A stretch of DNA of 64,000 bases from Hofstenia miamia (lineage: Eukaryota; Xenacoelomorpha; Acoela): the NCBI GenBank assembly GCA_004352715.1, contig SCFE01000071.1, positions 112,606 to 176,605 on the forward strand, given 5' to 3'. Positions 33,134 through 43,422 of the stretch are shown piece after piece. The position numbers and the translations under genes were made by a program. Positions within the stretch are counted from its first letter, which is position 1; each line of letters begins with the position of its first letter. The notes beneath the pieces were generated by a model. The model made no database searches. It was not told the DNA's origin and worked only from the letters and a program-made list of their open reading frames with translations.

Positions 33134-33702
33134 ATTTCAATAGTCAACTCTTATTCTTGAAAATGATGGTAGTATATCTGAGAACATGCATAAAGATATG
33201 AAAAGCATTGGTTACACACCTGCAAGAATGTATGGTATAACCAAAATCCATGAAAATTTAGAAAAGCCACCATATAGACCTATTGTTATCATAATAAACA
33301 ACCAAGCATATCCTCTTCATAAGTGTTTCGATATATTATAAAACCTTTTCTACTAACCAAGTATATAATAAAAAATACAACTGATTTAATAAAATAACTT
33401 AATTCATTGAAAAAACTATTTAATAAAGACATTCATCTAGTAAGTTAGGACATCACGTCATTGTTCACGAACTCCCAATTAGCAAAACAATAGATCATAT
33501 TATGAACAGCATTCCAGAAGATCAAATAAACACGTCACATTGTACGCTAAAGAAGCTGCTACAAATAGCTTGTAAATCCATACATTTTTCATCTAGTGGA
33601 GAAATATATAAGCAAGTAGAGGGAATGCCAATGAGGTAAACATTTGCAAACTTTGCAAAGCATCTAATTGAGAGCAAATTTGAAAATTTTAAAGAAAGTA
33701 AT
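33134..33702 (+). pseudogene. Penelope-like reverse transcriptase, N-terminal half
   Basis: The PLE-specific PKIH-type motif appears as GITKIHENLEKPPYRPIV, followed by a degraded L-x-x-x-L region. DITSLFTNSQLAKQ matches the family's D-V-x-S-L-F-T-N-I-P motif with a preceding stop. GMPMR then a stop stands in for the G-x-x-M-G-S-P motif, and FANFAKHLIESKFENFK follows. The frame is cut at 33702 by the inverted-repeat element. A second, more diverged copy of the SKLC...ESKF stretch lies at 33030-33080, so a local duplication may be present. Confidence 0.75.
33699..33702 (+). repeat. TAAT target-site duplication, left copy
   Basis: TAAT directly precedes the inverted-repeat element; the same 4 bp follow it at 35266-35269. 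Removing the element and one TAAT leaves the PLE reading frame continuous, which supports a real insertion. Confidence 0.8.
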
Positions 33703-34193
33703 CAGTAGTTAAGATCAAGGCAAGGAGGCCCCATTGGGACACCCTGAAGTTCTCGTAACACCCCATTACTATTTACCACATGGAAATGAAGTGATTCTAT
33801 TGGACGCCATCTAGCGATGAAATATTTTTGACAAAACTAAAATGAGCAAATTATTTTTTTAGACAATTTGTTCAGACTAAAGTGAGAATCTTTGATTTTT
33901 AGCATTTAGGCAAACTGATATTTTTGATGAAAAATTTCACTTAGGGTGTGTTTGTTGTAAAAATGTTTAAACATGCAACACCATGGTCTTAAGGAACCAA
34001 TTCATAGATCTAAAACCCAAATAAATGATGTGTTATTTGCATTAGAGCATGTTTCCAAGTGCGTTAATATTGATCAAAACAAATATGCAAGAGGTGGAAA
34101 ACAGCAATTTCTTTAGCAAACTGTGTATAAATTGTAAAAGCATACATTACACAATGGCTTTGAGTTATGAAGTTCAGCATTGTACAATCTTCA

Positions 34194-34370
34194 AGTTTCC
34201 ATCTTCATTCTAAAATATGACGGCACTTCCACATTCACCCAGGAGGTGGCCGCCAGAAATGCGTTAAGCCATTTATTTAATGTGGCTGGCTTTCCCCAGG
34301 AGGCCTATTGTTACCACGGACCTAAACCATGGGCAATGAAAACGATAATAACAATTCCAAAATAAAATAT
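34194..34370 (+). other. GC-richer open segment inside the inverted-repeat element
   Basis: The plus frame reads TSTFTQEVAARNALSHLFNV then FPQEAYCYHGPKPWAMK before stopping at 34365. Base composition is distinctly less AT-rich than the rest of the element. The E-V-A-A-R-N-A-L-x-H-L pattern vaguely recalls the last helix of a double-stranded-RNA-binding domain, but it is too short to assign. It may be a captured exon fragment or a remnant of the element's own gene. Confidence 0.3.
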
Positions 34371-34429
34371 CTAGTGACATTTGATAACACCCAAGTACTA
34401 TATAATTTGTAAAAATGTAAGCTCAGTTA

Positions 34430-34772
34430 GTGAAAATAGATATTACATTAACACATATAGGTGAGTAAACCATTAACACATAAAAATTGTTTTAAAACAA
34501 AAAGCGTGTTTCGTGAAAATAAAAATATTACATCACGTATATAGGCGAAAAAAATAAACAATAACAATATAAAAATCGTTTTAAAACAAAAACGTGTTTG
34601 GTAACATAGAAATATTACATTACGTATATAGGCGAATAAAATAAATCATTAACATATAAAAATCGTTTTAAAACAGAAACGTGTTTCATGAAAATAAAAA
34701 TATTACATCAACATATATAGGCGAATAAACAATAACATAAAAATCGTTTTAAAACAAAAACGTGTTTGGTAA
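34430..34772 (+). repeat. Tandem array, about four units of 81-88 bp
   Basis: Units begin at 34430, 34513, 34601 and 34688 and share AATATTACAT, TATATAGGCGAATAAA and ATCGTTTTAAAACAAAAACG. They differ by indels and substitutions. The array ends at the single N (34773), so the real copy number is unknown. It lies between the two long arms of the inverted-repeat element. Confidence 0.8.
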
Positions 34773-35265
34773 NTGAAGATTGTACAATGCTGAACTTTGT
34801 TGCTCAGAGTCATTGTGTAATGTATGCTTTTACAATTTATACACAGTTTGCTAAAGAAATTGCTGTTTTCCACCTCTTGCATATTTGTTTTGATCAATAT
34901 TAACGCACTTGGAAACATGCTCTAATGCAAATAACACATCATTTATTTGGGTTTTAGATCTATGAATTGGTTTCCTTAAGGATATGGTGTTGCATGTTTA
35001 AACATTTTTACAACAAACACACCCTAAGTGAAATTTTTCATCAAAAATATCAGTTTGCCTAAATGCTAAAAATCAAAGATTCTCACTTTAGTCTGAACAA
35101 ATTGTCTAAAAAAATAATTTGCTCATTTTAGTTTTGTCAAAAATATTTCATCGCTAGATGGCGTCCAATAGAATCACTTCATTTCCATGTGGTAAATAGT
35201 AATGGGGTGTTACGAGAACTTCAGGGTGTCCCAATGGGGCCTCCTTGCCTTGATCTTAACTACTG

Positions 35266-35800
35266 TAATCCTCTAATATATTGTAGATATGTTGATGACA
35301 TCTTTGCAGGATTTTGCTCATAAGAAGCGCCCATAAATTTCCTAAAAAATTTGAATGAGTATGTAGCTGAAATTAAATTGACAATAGAATATAAAAAAGA
35401 AAATATTGTACATTTTTTTGATGTTACATTAACTAAGCACATGAATGACATTTCAACCGACTTCAACCATTGTGTTCGAATTGGGATGAGAATCATAAAA
35501 TTCAAACAATTTCGTGCTTAGGCAATCAAATATATGAATCTTGCTCAAATTACAAAAGCTTAACAGAAAGTTTGGATAAAATCATGAAAGTTCTCAAAAA
35601 TAATGAATGTCCACAAAAACTAATTCGTAAGATTATTGATAAGAAATATTCATCCAATGCACAATATTTAACCTTAAACAGCCTAGCGTCCGTTTTAAAG
35701 GACAAAACGTTTTTCCAAATTTACAAAGAATTTTCTCCAAGCTTATTTCCAAATTTGAAAATCTTAGGACATGGATAGGTCTATAGGGGAACTACATTAA
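35266..35800 (+). pseudogene. Penelope-like reverse transcriptase, C-terminal half
   Basis: After the second TAAT the frame reads CRYVDDIFAGF, the catalytic Y-V-D-D box with both aspartates intact, then stops at about 35321. It resumes with FLKNLNEYVAEIKLTIEYKK and VHFFDVTLTK, which match the L-x-x-L-N and L-x-F-L-D-V region. Another frame (35470-35778) gives NYKSLTESLDKIMKVLKNNE and LIRKIIDKKY, like the family's post-RT helices. It is followed by non-coding or inserted sequence. Confidence 0.75.
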
Positions 35801-36126
35801 TGCAATGTTGAAATTTTCTATTAAAGCTTATTGCTGTGGCAGAGATTATTGAATAGATTAACAAGTTTTCTTAGAAATTTTTGAATTTTTGAAAAAGATT
35901 TAAACTCATTCCATACTTAGTGTTAATGTATTTAGAATGTTTTGAGCCTCTGGAGAAAACAAAGAACTGTTTTTTAATGTGTGTAAAGATATTCCAAGCC
36001 CATTGAGGCCTGCTATGAGCAAAGTCAGAAGTCGCGGGGCCGAAGGCTTTAAAAGGACAAGGCCAGCGCGCGGATTTAGAGCGAAAAAATAGAAGAGTCT
36101 CCTCTATCATGCGGTGCTTTCAGATT
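35693..36126 (+). repeat. Dispersed repeat A (inverted partner 52601-52996)
   Basis: The segment shares long blocks with the reverse complement of 52601-52996, including TTTTAAAGGA, AATGCAATGTTGAAA, TGTGTAAAGATATTCCAA, GTCAGAAGTCGCGG and CTTTCAGAT. In the opposite (minus) direction both copies keep the peptide string ATSD-AH-x-x-PQW-WNIFTHIKKQ. It lies between the RT end and the GIY-YIG region of the PLE, so it is either part of this PLE family or an element inserted in it. Confidence 0.65.
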
Positions 36127-36239
36127 GAGCACACCAGTAATAGTTTTTGAGCTACAAACGTTTAAAATTTTTTTATATGATCATGAAAGTTTTTTTAAAA
36201 TCATTAGGCTGTTTAAGGTTAAGTACTACACATAAACAA

Positions 36240-36770
36240 GATAAAAAAAAGTATACTGGAAGTTACCATTTATAAAACCACAACTGAAGAAAACAATACA
36301 GAACTGTAAACTTCGACAATTTGTCGAGTACTTTACGCAAAACATACAGTGGAAATGTTCTCTAATAAAGATCATATGCTCATTTCATCGTCCTAATATC
36401 GTTTATACATTCGCCTGTGATGAATGTTCAAGCTCATTCATTGGCGAGACCAGAAGGCATTTAAAAACTCGGGCAAAGAAACATATAAGAGGGCATCTAC
36501 ATTCCGAAATAGATATACATGGATGTGAAAAATATACATGGAGCTGAAAAATTGTAACATACTAATAAGACATCGTGATACCAAAATCGCAGAAGCAATA
36601 TGTATTAAATCAACTAAGAAAACTTTGTTAAATAGACATCCATCAAATTTTAATATATTTTGAAGATGTGAATCGTTAAATGAAAATCTCGAGAACATTT
36701 CTGCAAACGTTTGAAAATGACAGCAATGTTTGTCAAGAAATATCACAATAACAAGTTACTTAAAAATGTT
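36240..36770 (+). pseudogene. Penelope-type GIY-YIG endonuclease remnant
   Basis: A WKLPFIKPQLKKTIQNCKL segment leads into IVYTFACDECSSSFIGETRR and HLKTRAKKHIRGHLH. This corresponds to the family's V-Y-x-I-x-C-x-x-C-x-x-x-Y-I-G-x-T-x-R-x-L-x-x-R-x-x-E-H motif, with the zinc-binding Cys pair kept and FIGET for YIG-x-T. Frameshifts lie upstream. The domain nicks DNA for target-primed reverse transcription. A short purine-rich tail and (AT)n follow. Confidence 0.8.
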
Positions 36771-36879
36771 CAAAGTATTAGGATTATAAACTATATATAT
36801 ATATATAGTTACTCAATAACAAACAATCACCACAAACTGTACAATATCAAGAAATAATTATCGCAAACGTTCTAAAGTA

Positions 36880-37115
36880 TCACCGTTGAGGTCTCTAACA
36901 AGTTCACACCAGTAGACCAAGTCCTGGACTGCACTGGAGATCTCATCTTATTGCACGTCTTCAGCAGTTTCCATGATTCACTCTTTGAAGGTCTCGAGAT
37001 TCTGTGGTCTTCCCCGGGTTAAAACTTGAGTTTTCAACATGCCCAAAGCAGCAGTCAAGCGAAGTGAGATCAGGAGACCTCGGCGACCACAAGTTCGGAT
37101 AGTGGTTTTTCTCAA
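36880..37115 (-). pseudogene. Mariner-superfamily transposase C-terminal remnant
   Basis: Minus-strand translation gives WSPRSPDLTSLDCCFGHVE, the region of the third catalytic Asp (family form W-P-P-R-S-P-D-L-T-P-L-D-F-F-x-W-G). This is followed in another frame by RPQNLETFKE and a VQDLVYWCELVRDLNG end, as in IS630/Tc1/mariner transposases of the DD41D-like group. Frameshifts and a stop break it, and no terminal repeats were found nearby. It is unrelated in detail to the better copy at 57604-58868. Confidence 0.65.
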
Positions 37116-37119
37116 ATTA

Positions 37120-38940
37120 GTTACGGAATAATAAGTTTACTATTATTAAAGATAGGTAGTGTCCGATATCGCTCTGAAAATGGTATATAATGCGATCAGA
37201 ATTAAATTTCACTTGTAGAAAACTAAATTCCCTTCATGTGAGCTCTGATAAATCGCATTCCCCAGTTTCTAAACGCTATGACAAAACTGCACGCAGTCTT
37301 TAAATTATTTACAAACTTTTGAGAAACACGATTGTCTCCAAGAATCTTTATTGTTAATATAATTAATAATATATTCATATATTTATAAGATCGCTTCTTC
37401 GAATTAATTAAAATTATAAAGCAAAAAAACGTAATATTCTAACAATATTATTCAAAGCTTATTAATAATGAAAAATATACTTATTATCAACTAACGCTTA
37501 CATTGAACTTTTGTTTTGTGCACTTTATAAAACCGCATTTTAATTGAAAATTACAAAAGTTACATTATAGGCAAAATTTAATGTTCGTCTGCTTAAGCAT
37601 ATGCTTAGTCTACTAGGTCTTGAAATTAATTTTGTAGAACTTAAGAGAGGACACGTGATCACAAACTGAGATTCCGTTAAGTGTGTTTTTCTGCTATATG
37701 TTGTATGCGCTCACATTGCAATATTCCAATTGTTAAGTTACATCTTCGTGCACTGTTGCTCCTTGTCAATATTTGTTTGAGGAAGTTTTTAAATTTGAAA
37801 TTCAAAAGTTCTAAAATCATTCTAACGATTTCACTACTGTCCAAAATGCCACAGCCTAATAAACATTTTTCAGACAAAAATTAACCCATGTTCAGTGATG
37901 TACAGCTAAAAACCGGAAAACAATTGAATATTTTATAAATTTGATCTGCATTATACAAAAACAACCTAGGATGGGGCCTATACAATGTGCTACATCTGCT
38001 ACTATGTTAACCCCAAACCAGTGTGTTGTCATGTATTGAAATGTTTGTGTATTGTTGTTAGTATATTATGAAATACTCTAAAGTGTAAATATTTATTATT
38101 TTGTTGTATATATTTAATGTATTCGTAAAGTTTCGTTAATCTATGTCAAAAAAGAAAACATGGTTATCTTCAATTTTTTAAATTAAAAGCAATTTTAGGA
38201 GAAATATAGATAAGTAAATTTAACCAATATTTCTAAATTTTCCGGAATAAGTCGATTCCTCCTGTTTCTGTATTTGAGACACGATACTGAGAACAGCCGT
38301 TAAAATGGGCCCGAGTTGGCAGATATTGAAAGAATTACGATTTTAAAAGTATTTCGTTAATGTTACGGTATTTAAAGTAAAATACTCGTGTGCTTTATCG
38401 TGTATCGTGTATAGTGGACAACACAGGGCGCTAAACCTGCCTGAAATATCAAGCATTTAGATTTAATGAAAGGCAAAATGCAAATCAAAGCAAACCTTTT
38501 AAACAATGTTATGATCATTTTGGTTTTCACCATAATTTCACCATAAAAATGAGCATACATAAGCTAATTGTTATAATTTTTTGTAAAATTTAGCTATACC
38601 CACCAATGGAAAACTTGATACACCATTGATATTTGTGGTATTTATAAACTTAAACAAGAGATGTGGCATAAGGTTAAACTTTATTAATAATACTTTTAAA
38701 AATAATACGAAAGACGTAATGATGCATTACTTGGGTGAAGTATTTTTACACCTTTTGATAAGTCAAAAAGATGACACTTTGACGTATAATATCTTGTCGT
38801 CAGAATACATTAAATTATATTTACTTTGTTATAAAAGATGTTCAGAAGGGGAAGTCTGATTTGATAAATAATTGCAATTAATTCATGACGTAAATGTGTT
38901 TAACCAATTAGAATTGACAATTCATTTTCATAATCAGTAT
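37120..38940. other. AT-rich region without recognised genes
   Basis: Overlapping open frames at 37677-37884 on both strands show no motif. A 77-codon plus frame at 38626-38859 has no recognised domain. Nothing else is supported. Confidence 0.4.
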
Positions 38941-38945
38941 TCAGA

Positions 38946-39075
38946 ATGACTTCAGTTCGAAAGCATTTAGTAACGTTTCTAGTTTCGTTACAGTATATAT
39001 TTATTCTCATCTGCATTTTTGGTGATCATGGAAATGCATTCATTGACTTACAAAGAGCATTGGCCAATGAACACG
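38946..39075 (+). CDS. Candidate first exon encoding a signal peptide
   Basis: From the ATG the frame reads MTSVRKHLVTFLVSLQYIFI, continues LICIFGDHGNA and then FIDLQRALANEH. This is a basic N-terminus, a 19-residue hydrophobic core and a small-residue cleavage site, as in a secretory signal peptide. A donor-like ACACG|GTAATA follows at 39075/39076. Without splicing the frame stops 15 codons later. The mature start is short and polar, as in peptide-precursor genes, but I recognise no family, and no second exon was identified. Chance hydrophobic translation of T-rich DNA is the main alternative. Confidence 0.35.
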
Positions 39076-39441
39076 GTAATATATTTATAAAAATGCACGT
39101 AAATATTGTTAGTTGCATATAAATAAAATAATAAAAACATTAATAATCAAATATTAGACTTTATTCAAAATAGCAGATAGAATGACATTCTGATTTCTAA
39201 TAATTCCATAATACCTGAAATTTATGTTTAGATAACTTTTCCAATAGATTGTACTCGTATTTTACCAGTAAATAATCAGAGTTGATTAGTTCTTCCGAAG
39301 AAATAATGAAATACTTAGATATTTTAGTTTCGAAAATTTAAGAAAGTCCTTTTCGCAATTTTCCAATAAAAAAATTTAAAAATAATAATGTAGAAGTAAT
39401 ATCTTTAAAAAATTAGCCGTGATTTCGAATATTGATCTTTG

Positions 39442-39695
39442 CATATATATATATATATATATTACATCTACATATATATACATATATACAGTATATATAT
39501 AATTTATATATGTAATTTATACATATATGAAATTTTAACTGGGCCCCACCTCAAATATTTTGGCCCCTCTGTTGTCTCCCCTAATTCAATATTGCTGGTA
39601 GGCCACTGTCTGGAGCACATCGGAACTAATTCTTTACAAACTTTTTATTTACACCAAATACTATAAGGGTACCTTAAAATGGCCGTTAGAATGGC
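39442..39695. repeat. 254-bp inverted repeat, right copy (partner 22666-22919)
   Basis: The reverse complement of this segment matches 22666-22919 without visible mismatch. It ends exactly at a 260-N gap (39696-39955), so the shared block may continue into the gap. Identity over 250 bp in otherwise diverged DNA points to a very recent mobile copy or to misplacement of one contig. Confidence 0.75.
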
Positions 39696-39955
39696 NNNNN
39701 NNNNNNNNNNNNNNNNNNNNNNNNNNNNNNNNNNNNNNNNNNNNNNNNNNNNNNNNNNNNNNNNNNNNNNNNNNNNNNNNNNNNNNNNNNNNNNNNNNNN
39801 NNNNNNNNNNNNNNNNNNNNNNNNNNNNNNNNNNNNNNNNNNNNNNNNNNNNNNNNNNNNNNNNNNNNNNNNNNNNNNNNNNNNNNNNNNNNNNNNNNNN
39901 NNNNNNNNNNNNNNNNNNNNNNNNNNNNNNNNNNNNNNNNNNNNNNNNNNNNNNN
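39696..39955. other. Assembly gap, 260 N
   Basis: This gap starts right at the end of the inverted repeat and stops before an (AT)n tract. Confidence 0.99.
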
Positions 39956-40041
39956 ATATATATTTAATTAACAAATCCACATGCTTAGCTTTATGTAATG
40001 TATACAATAATATATAAAAGATACAAGTTGCAGTTGAAAAG

Positions 40042-40077
<36 letters not shown>

Positions 40078-41540
40078 CATGAATTCAGTTTTGTTAATTA
40101 TTATATACAGTTTTTCGTTTACCAACCTAACATTTAAAATGCCATTTGAGTGATTACCAGAATTAATAATATTTTCATCTGCGAATCGATGACAAAGAAT
40201 CAACCGACTTTGTTGTTTTCAATTAAATTAGAAAAAATTATTATATTATATTAATGGTTTGATTTATAGAAAGTAATTTGGTTTTTCTCAAAAAATATCA
40301 GTTCTTGTGCAACTGAAGGATTATTGCAATCCAAATATTTAATATTTCTAATCTCTTTTGCTTCTTAATTAATAACAAAGCTAATTCTAGATTAAAGCAG
40401 ATGATAATTTAATGAAATTTACTTCCATAAATGATATTACGAATTCAACACCTAGTCATGTATAATTTCTAAAATTACCATTAACTAGAATGATGTGTGC
40501 ATGATACATATGTTAGATACACATTATTTAATTATGTACATATATTTAAATTCTGCAAACTAGACTACAAGTCACAAATCTCAAGATGCACACACTAAAT
40601 AAATATCTATTTTAATATATGTACTATATATAGTAATTATGTTTGATAAAATTGTCTAATTCATTGAATAATATAATTTTGTGCTGACAATACATTAAAA
40701 TGTATGTAGTACCTTTATCTTCAATTTGCAAAACGTGAATTATAAGTTTCTTAGTACAATCCGAAATAAAAACCTTACCAAATGCAATTTGATAACTTCT
40801 CTCAATTATTCTATTCTTTAGGTGTAGGTTGTCATAAAGTGAAGCTGCAATAAATGCAATTTCTTTAAAGACATTAATATTGCTGACATATATGGTAGGC
40901 CAAATATTTGGAAAATAAACTACTGATTTTAAAAAAAATTTATTTATAATTAGGCTTAGAATTTAGAAGTTAGTTAACTTATTAGTCTAGAGAGTTCTCA
41001 GTGGTTTGCTTTAAAAATAGGCCATCACCAAAGCTGTGCAAAATTATTTATTAATTTTGAAACTTCAACTTTACTCTGGTTAATAAGTATTTCCACATCT
41101 TAAGATGTCCAGTGAATTTAGCAATATCTAGTGTTAGTTTTTTTAATATATTTGATATTTATTCCAACAACAATAAATACATAAATATACCATTCTTTGG
41201 TTATTTCTGCTTACCTTTCATCAATAAGCAAGTGAATTCCAAATAAGACAAACTTTTACAAAAAGTCTTAATTAATAATGGCATTCTTAAAAGGGTGTTT
41301 GCAGAAATATTGCTGCATTGCTTGATGAAATAGACAACTGAATATGGGTATTGTTAATATATTTTAAAATCATAATTCAGGCTTAACTTTTTCTGGTGAC
41401 TCTCCGTCTCAAAATTTCAGTTGGTATGTCATTGGAAGTTAGCTCTGTATTATTGATAACACAGTTTATCTTCAAACTTCAGTGCTGTGCATTTTAAATT
41501 TCTGCAGGTTCTTACATATTTCAAAGAAAATGTTTATACT
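39956..41540. other. AT-rich region with (AT)n tracts, no recognised gene
   Basis: An (AT)n microsatellite lies at about 40045-40075. A donor-like sequence on the minus strand (GTAAGC, near 41206) follows a short open segment but has no clear partner. No protein motif was found. Confidence 0.4.
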
Positions 41541-41543
41541 TAC

Positions 41544-41597
41544 CTCCTCGGGTACTAGGTATATAAAATTAGTTTTAAAGAAAAAATCATTTAGCAT
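41544..41597 (-). CDS. Candidate short exon ending in a strong splice donor
   Basis: On the minus strand GAG|GTAAGTAT (junction at 41544/41543) is an almost ideal 5' splice site. The 18 codons before it from an ATG (MLNDFFFKTNFIYLVPEE) are open. With no recognised domain and no matching acceptor, this is weak evidence for a gene on the minus strand. Confidence 0.2.
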
Positions 41598-42099
41598 AAA
41601 AAATACATAATCAAACAACTTTCATCTTATCGTGTAACCGGTAACGGTTTTTAAAGTTTCTCACGGTCTTTAAATCTACAATATTGACTTTATACTGTGG
41701 GTATTTAGAGACTTCAGGAAATATTTAGCTTCCGGGTATTACGATCACTTTCTGCCTCCATTACTAAGCAATATTGTTAATGATTGACTCAAAGCGTCAT
41801 GATGCAATGGTTCACTGACTGCAGCATTTTATAATAAAGACACTGAATTTGCTCGGCTTTAAATGCGATTTCCTATAAGAAAATGTCATAAAAATTAATT
41901 AATTTTAATTATTTATCAAATTCAGCAGACAAACCGTGCTCCCATCCAGTCGTTAATATTTTATGAACTGTTTACCCACAGCAAATTAATCCAATTTCAA
42001 AAGAAATTCGCTCTTTTAACAGCACATTAGCAGTACGTTGATAAAAAATAAATATAAAATCTCTATTATTGAATTAAATTAACAAAGTATTGCGACTCC

Positions 42100-42360
42100 A
42101 ACAGACTTGTGAACGAGCCGAAATTGCAAAGCTCGGCTCTTTTAGATTTTGAGTAAGTTCGGCTCGGCTCGCCAAACAAAATCTTTCAATGAGGCTCGTT
42201 TCAACTCGATATTTTTTTAAAAATATTGAGCTCTCAGAATTTTTTTTACTAAACTTTACGAAAAATTTTTTGATTTATCCATTTAAAATAAAATTTGGAA
42301 ACCTGACGGGGGGGGGACATTCCACCATGTCACCCCTGCGTACGCCACTGATCAGCAGTC
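42100..42360. repeat. Transposon-end-like fragments (GCTCGGCTC and GTACGCCACTG)
   Basis: A GAGCCGA / TCGGCTC-rich block (42113-42205) forms small inverted repeats. Another fragment ends CACCCCTGCGTACGCCACTG (42330-42349), the reverse complement of a CAGTGGCGTACGCAGGGG terminus seen on many DNA transposons. A (G)9 run lies at 42307-42316. They appear to be debris of one or two DNA transposons. No target duplication was found. Confidence 0.4.
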
Positions 42361-42893
42361 GATGGACATTTTTCACTAGGCAAGAGACCTATGCAATTCA
42401 AAAAATATAATAATGAGTATTTTTGAATGCTTTGTGGATAAATGAGGAAGGTTTTATTTTTTTTATAAATAGCATTTAGCAAGGCATTCACCGTACACTA
42501 GTATTCGTCTAAAAATAAACTTGACACGTGACCTTCTTGAAAGCATTAGATGAACATTTTGACATAATACTAAGAAGAAGAGAAGAAGAAGGCCGTATTT
42601 TTCTACGCTGTGCAACCACATAATTGTACAAAATGTCCCATTAAAATAGATGCTATTTACAATATTTACCAAAAATGCTATTCAATTTTATTAAAATTGC
42701 AACTCGAACTCATATTACATTCGTGTATAGCTAATATCGAAAAATTTGAATCTTCAACATAAGTTAAGTTTTATAAAGATTTCGTAAATGTGTTATTTTT
42801 GTTTAATGTTTTTTTGCAGATTTGTATTTATAAGTCTTAAAAGCAGATCATTGTAAAAATGGAAGAATGTATTTATGAAAAAAATCCTTTCTT

Positions 42894-43318
42894 GAATTTC
42901 ACTTATNAATTTTATGGTATAATCTGAGCCTAGAAAGTAGACTTAATGGCCGGAATATACGGTAATTAACATAATATATAATAAAAATCAATGTTTGTGT
43001 TGGTGTTCAATATTGGATGTATGTTTCGAATGCATGAAATGTGTTGCTGTCTCCTAGTGTACATTGTTTTATTAGAATTGCTTTCTTTAGTTTTTTCTAA
43101 ACGTTTTGTAATTGTTTTCTATTCGCTTTTCATATTCTAAATTATTCCACAATTAAAGTAATTAACATTAAAGTTACCGAATATATTTAGAGAGCTATAA
43201 CTATTACATATTTCAGATATTTCGCTTACTTTATAATTTAGATATTTAACTAGATAATTTTTATTTGGATTATAAGTTACGTTTATCAATTCTTTTTGGC
43301 AACANGAATTTCACTTAT
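42894..43318. repeat. Single-N-bounded insert with duplicated 13-bp flanks
   Basis: GAATTTCACTTAT occurs just before the N at 42907 and again just after the N at 43305. The 397 bp between the Ns (42908-43304) look like a foreign contig placed by gap-filling, as at 31053/32123. The insert carries a LINE endonuclease fragment. Confidence 0.65.
43147..43303 (-). pseudogene. Non-LTR endonuclease remnant
   Basis: Minus-strand translation reads VTYNPNKNYLVKYLN then SSLNIFGNFNVNYFN, matching the Y-x-P-x-x-x...G-D-F-N-x-D-Y-x-N endonuclease core with GNFN for GDFN. The fragment is cut at the N (43305). It belongs to a non-LTR retrotransposon of the same general type as others in the window. Confidence 0.6.
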
Positions 43319-43422
43319 TGTACAACTAGTGTGTGATTTTATAATTTTAAAATCGATGAGATGTAAGACTACTTTTTCTCAGAATTTTTAATAAGCACAC
43401 AGAGATGTTTAAAATATTTTGT

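Larger units (their letters stand above)
33703..35265. mobile_element. 1.56-kb DNA element with 491-bp terminal inverted repeats
   Basis: The ends are CAGTAGTTAAGATCAAGG and its reverse complement. The left arm 33703-34193 and right arm 34774-35265 are close to identical, with roughly ten differences by eye. A 4-bp TAAT duplication flanks the element, and the PLE reading frame is continuous once it is removed. The interior (34194-34772) holds a GC-richer open segment and about four 85-bp tandem units. No transposase is visible. A single N lies exactly at the inner start of the right arm, so the interior may be incomplete. Long arms, a 4-bp duplication and CAG termini do not let me assign a superfamily. 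Confidence 0.75.
33100..36770 (+). mobile_element. Penelope-like retroelement (RT + GIY-YIG), interrupted
   Basis: From left to right are a YGITKIHENLEKPPYRPIV segment (33230-33290), DITSLFTN (near 33450), GEIYKQVEGMPM (33598-33635), then a 1.56-kb insertion, then CRYVDDIFAGF (35280-35315). A segment like the PLE post-RT region follows (35463-35780), and a GIY-YIG-type endonuclease near 36395-36480. This order is specific to Penelope-like elements. Many stops and frameshifts show it is dead. It is flanked on the right by (AT)n at 36794-36808. Confidence 0.85.

Noticed and set aside
35211-35320. An in-frame reading from the right inverted-repeat arm (GVPMG-like words) into the YVDD box.
   Set aside because: The same sequence exists, inverted, in the left arm, and the TAAT duplication shows where the element ends. 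The PLE frame is continuous once the insert is taken out, so the GVPMG words are coincidental.
35990-36030. CTGCTATGAGC...CAGAAGTCGC as a hammerhead core.
   Set aside because: The core boxes do not match (no CUGANGA, no GAAA), and the related copy at 52700 does not keep them.
37677-37884. Overlapping 66-67 codon frames on both strands.
   Set aside because: Neither frame has a motif, and there is no splice or promoter context to choose between them.
41206-41245. A donor-like GTAAGC on the minus strand as proof of a gene.
   Set aside because: The upstream open segment is very short and has no acceptor. A single donor match is expected by chance.
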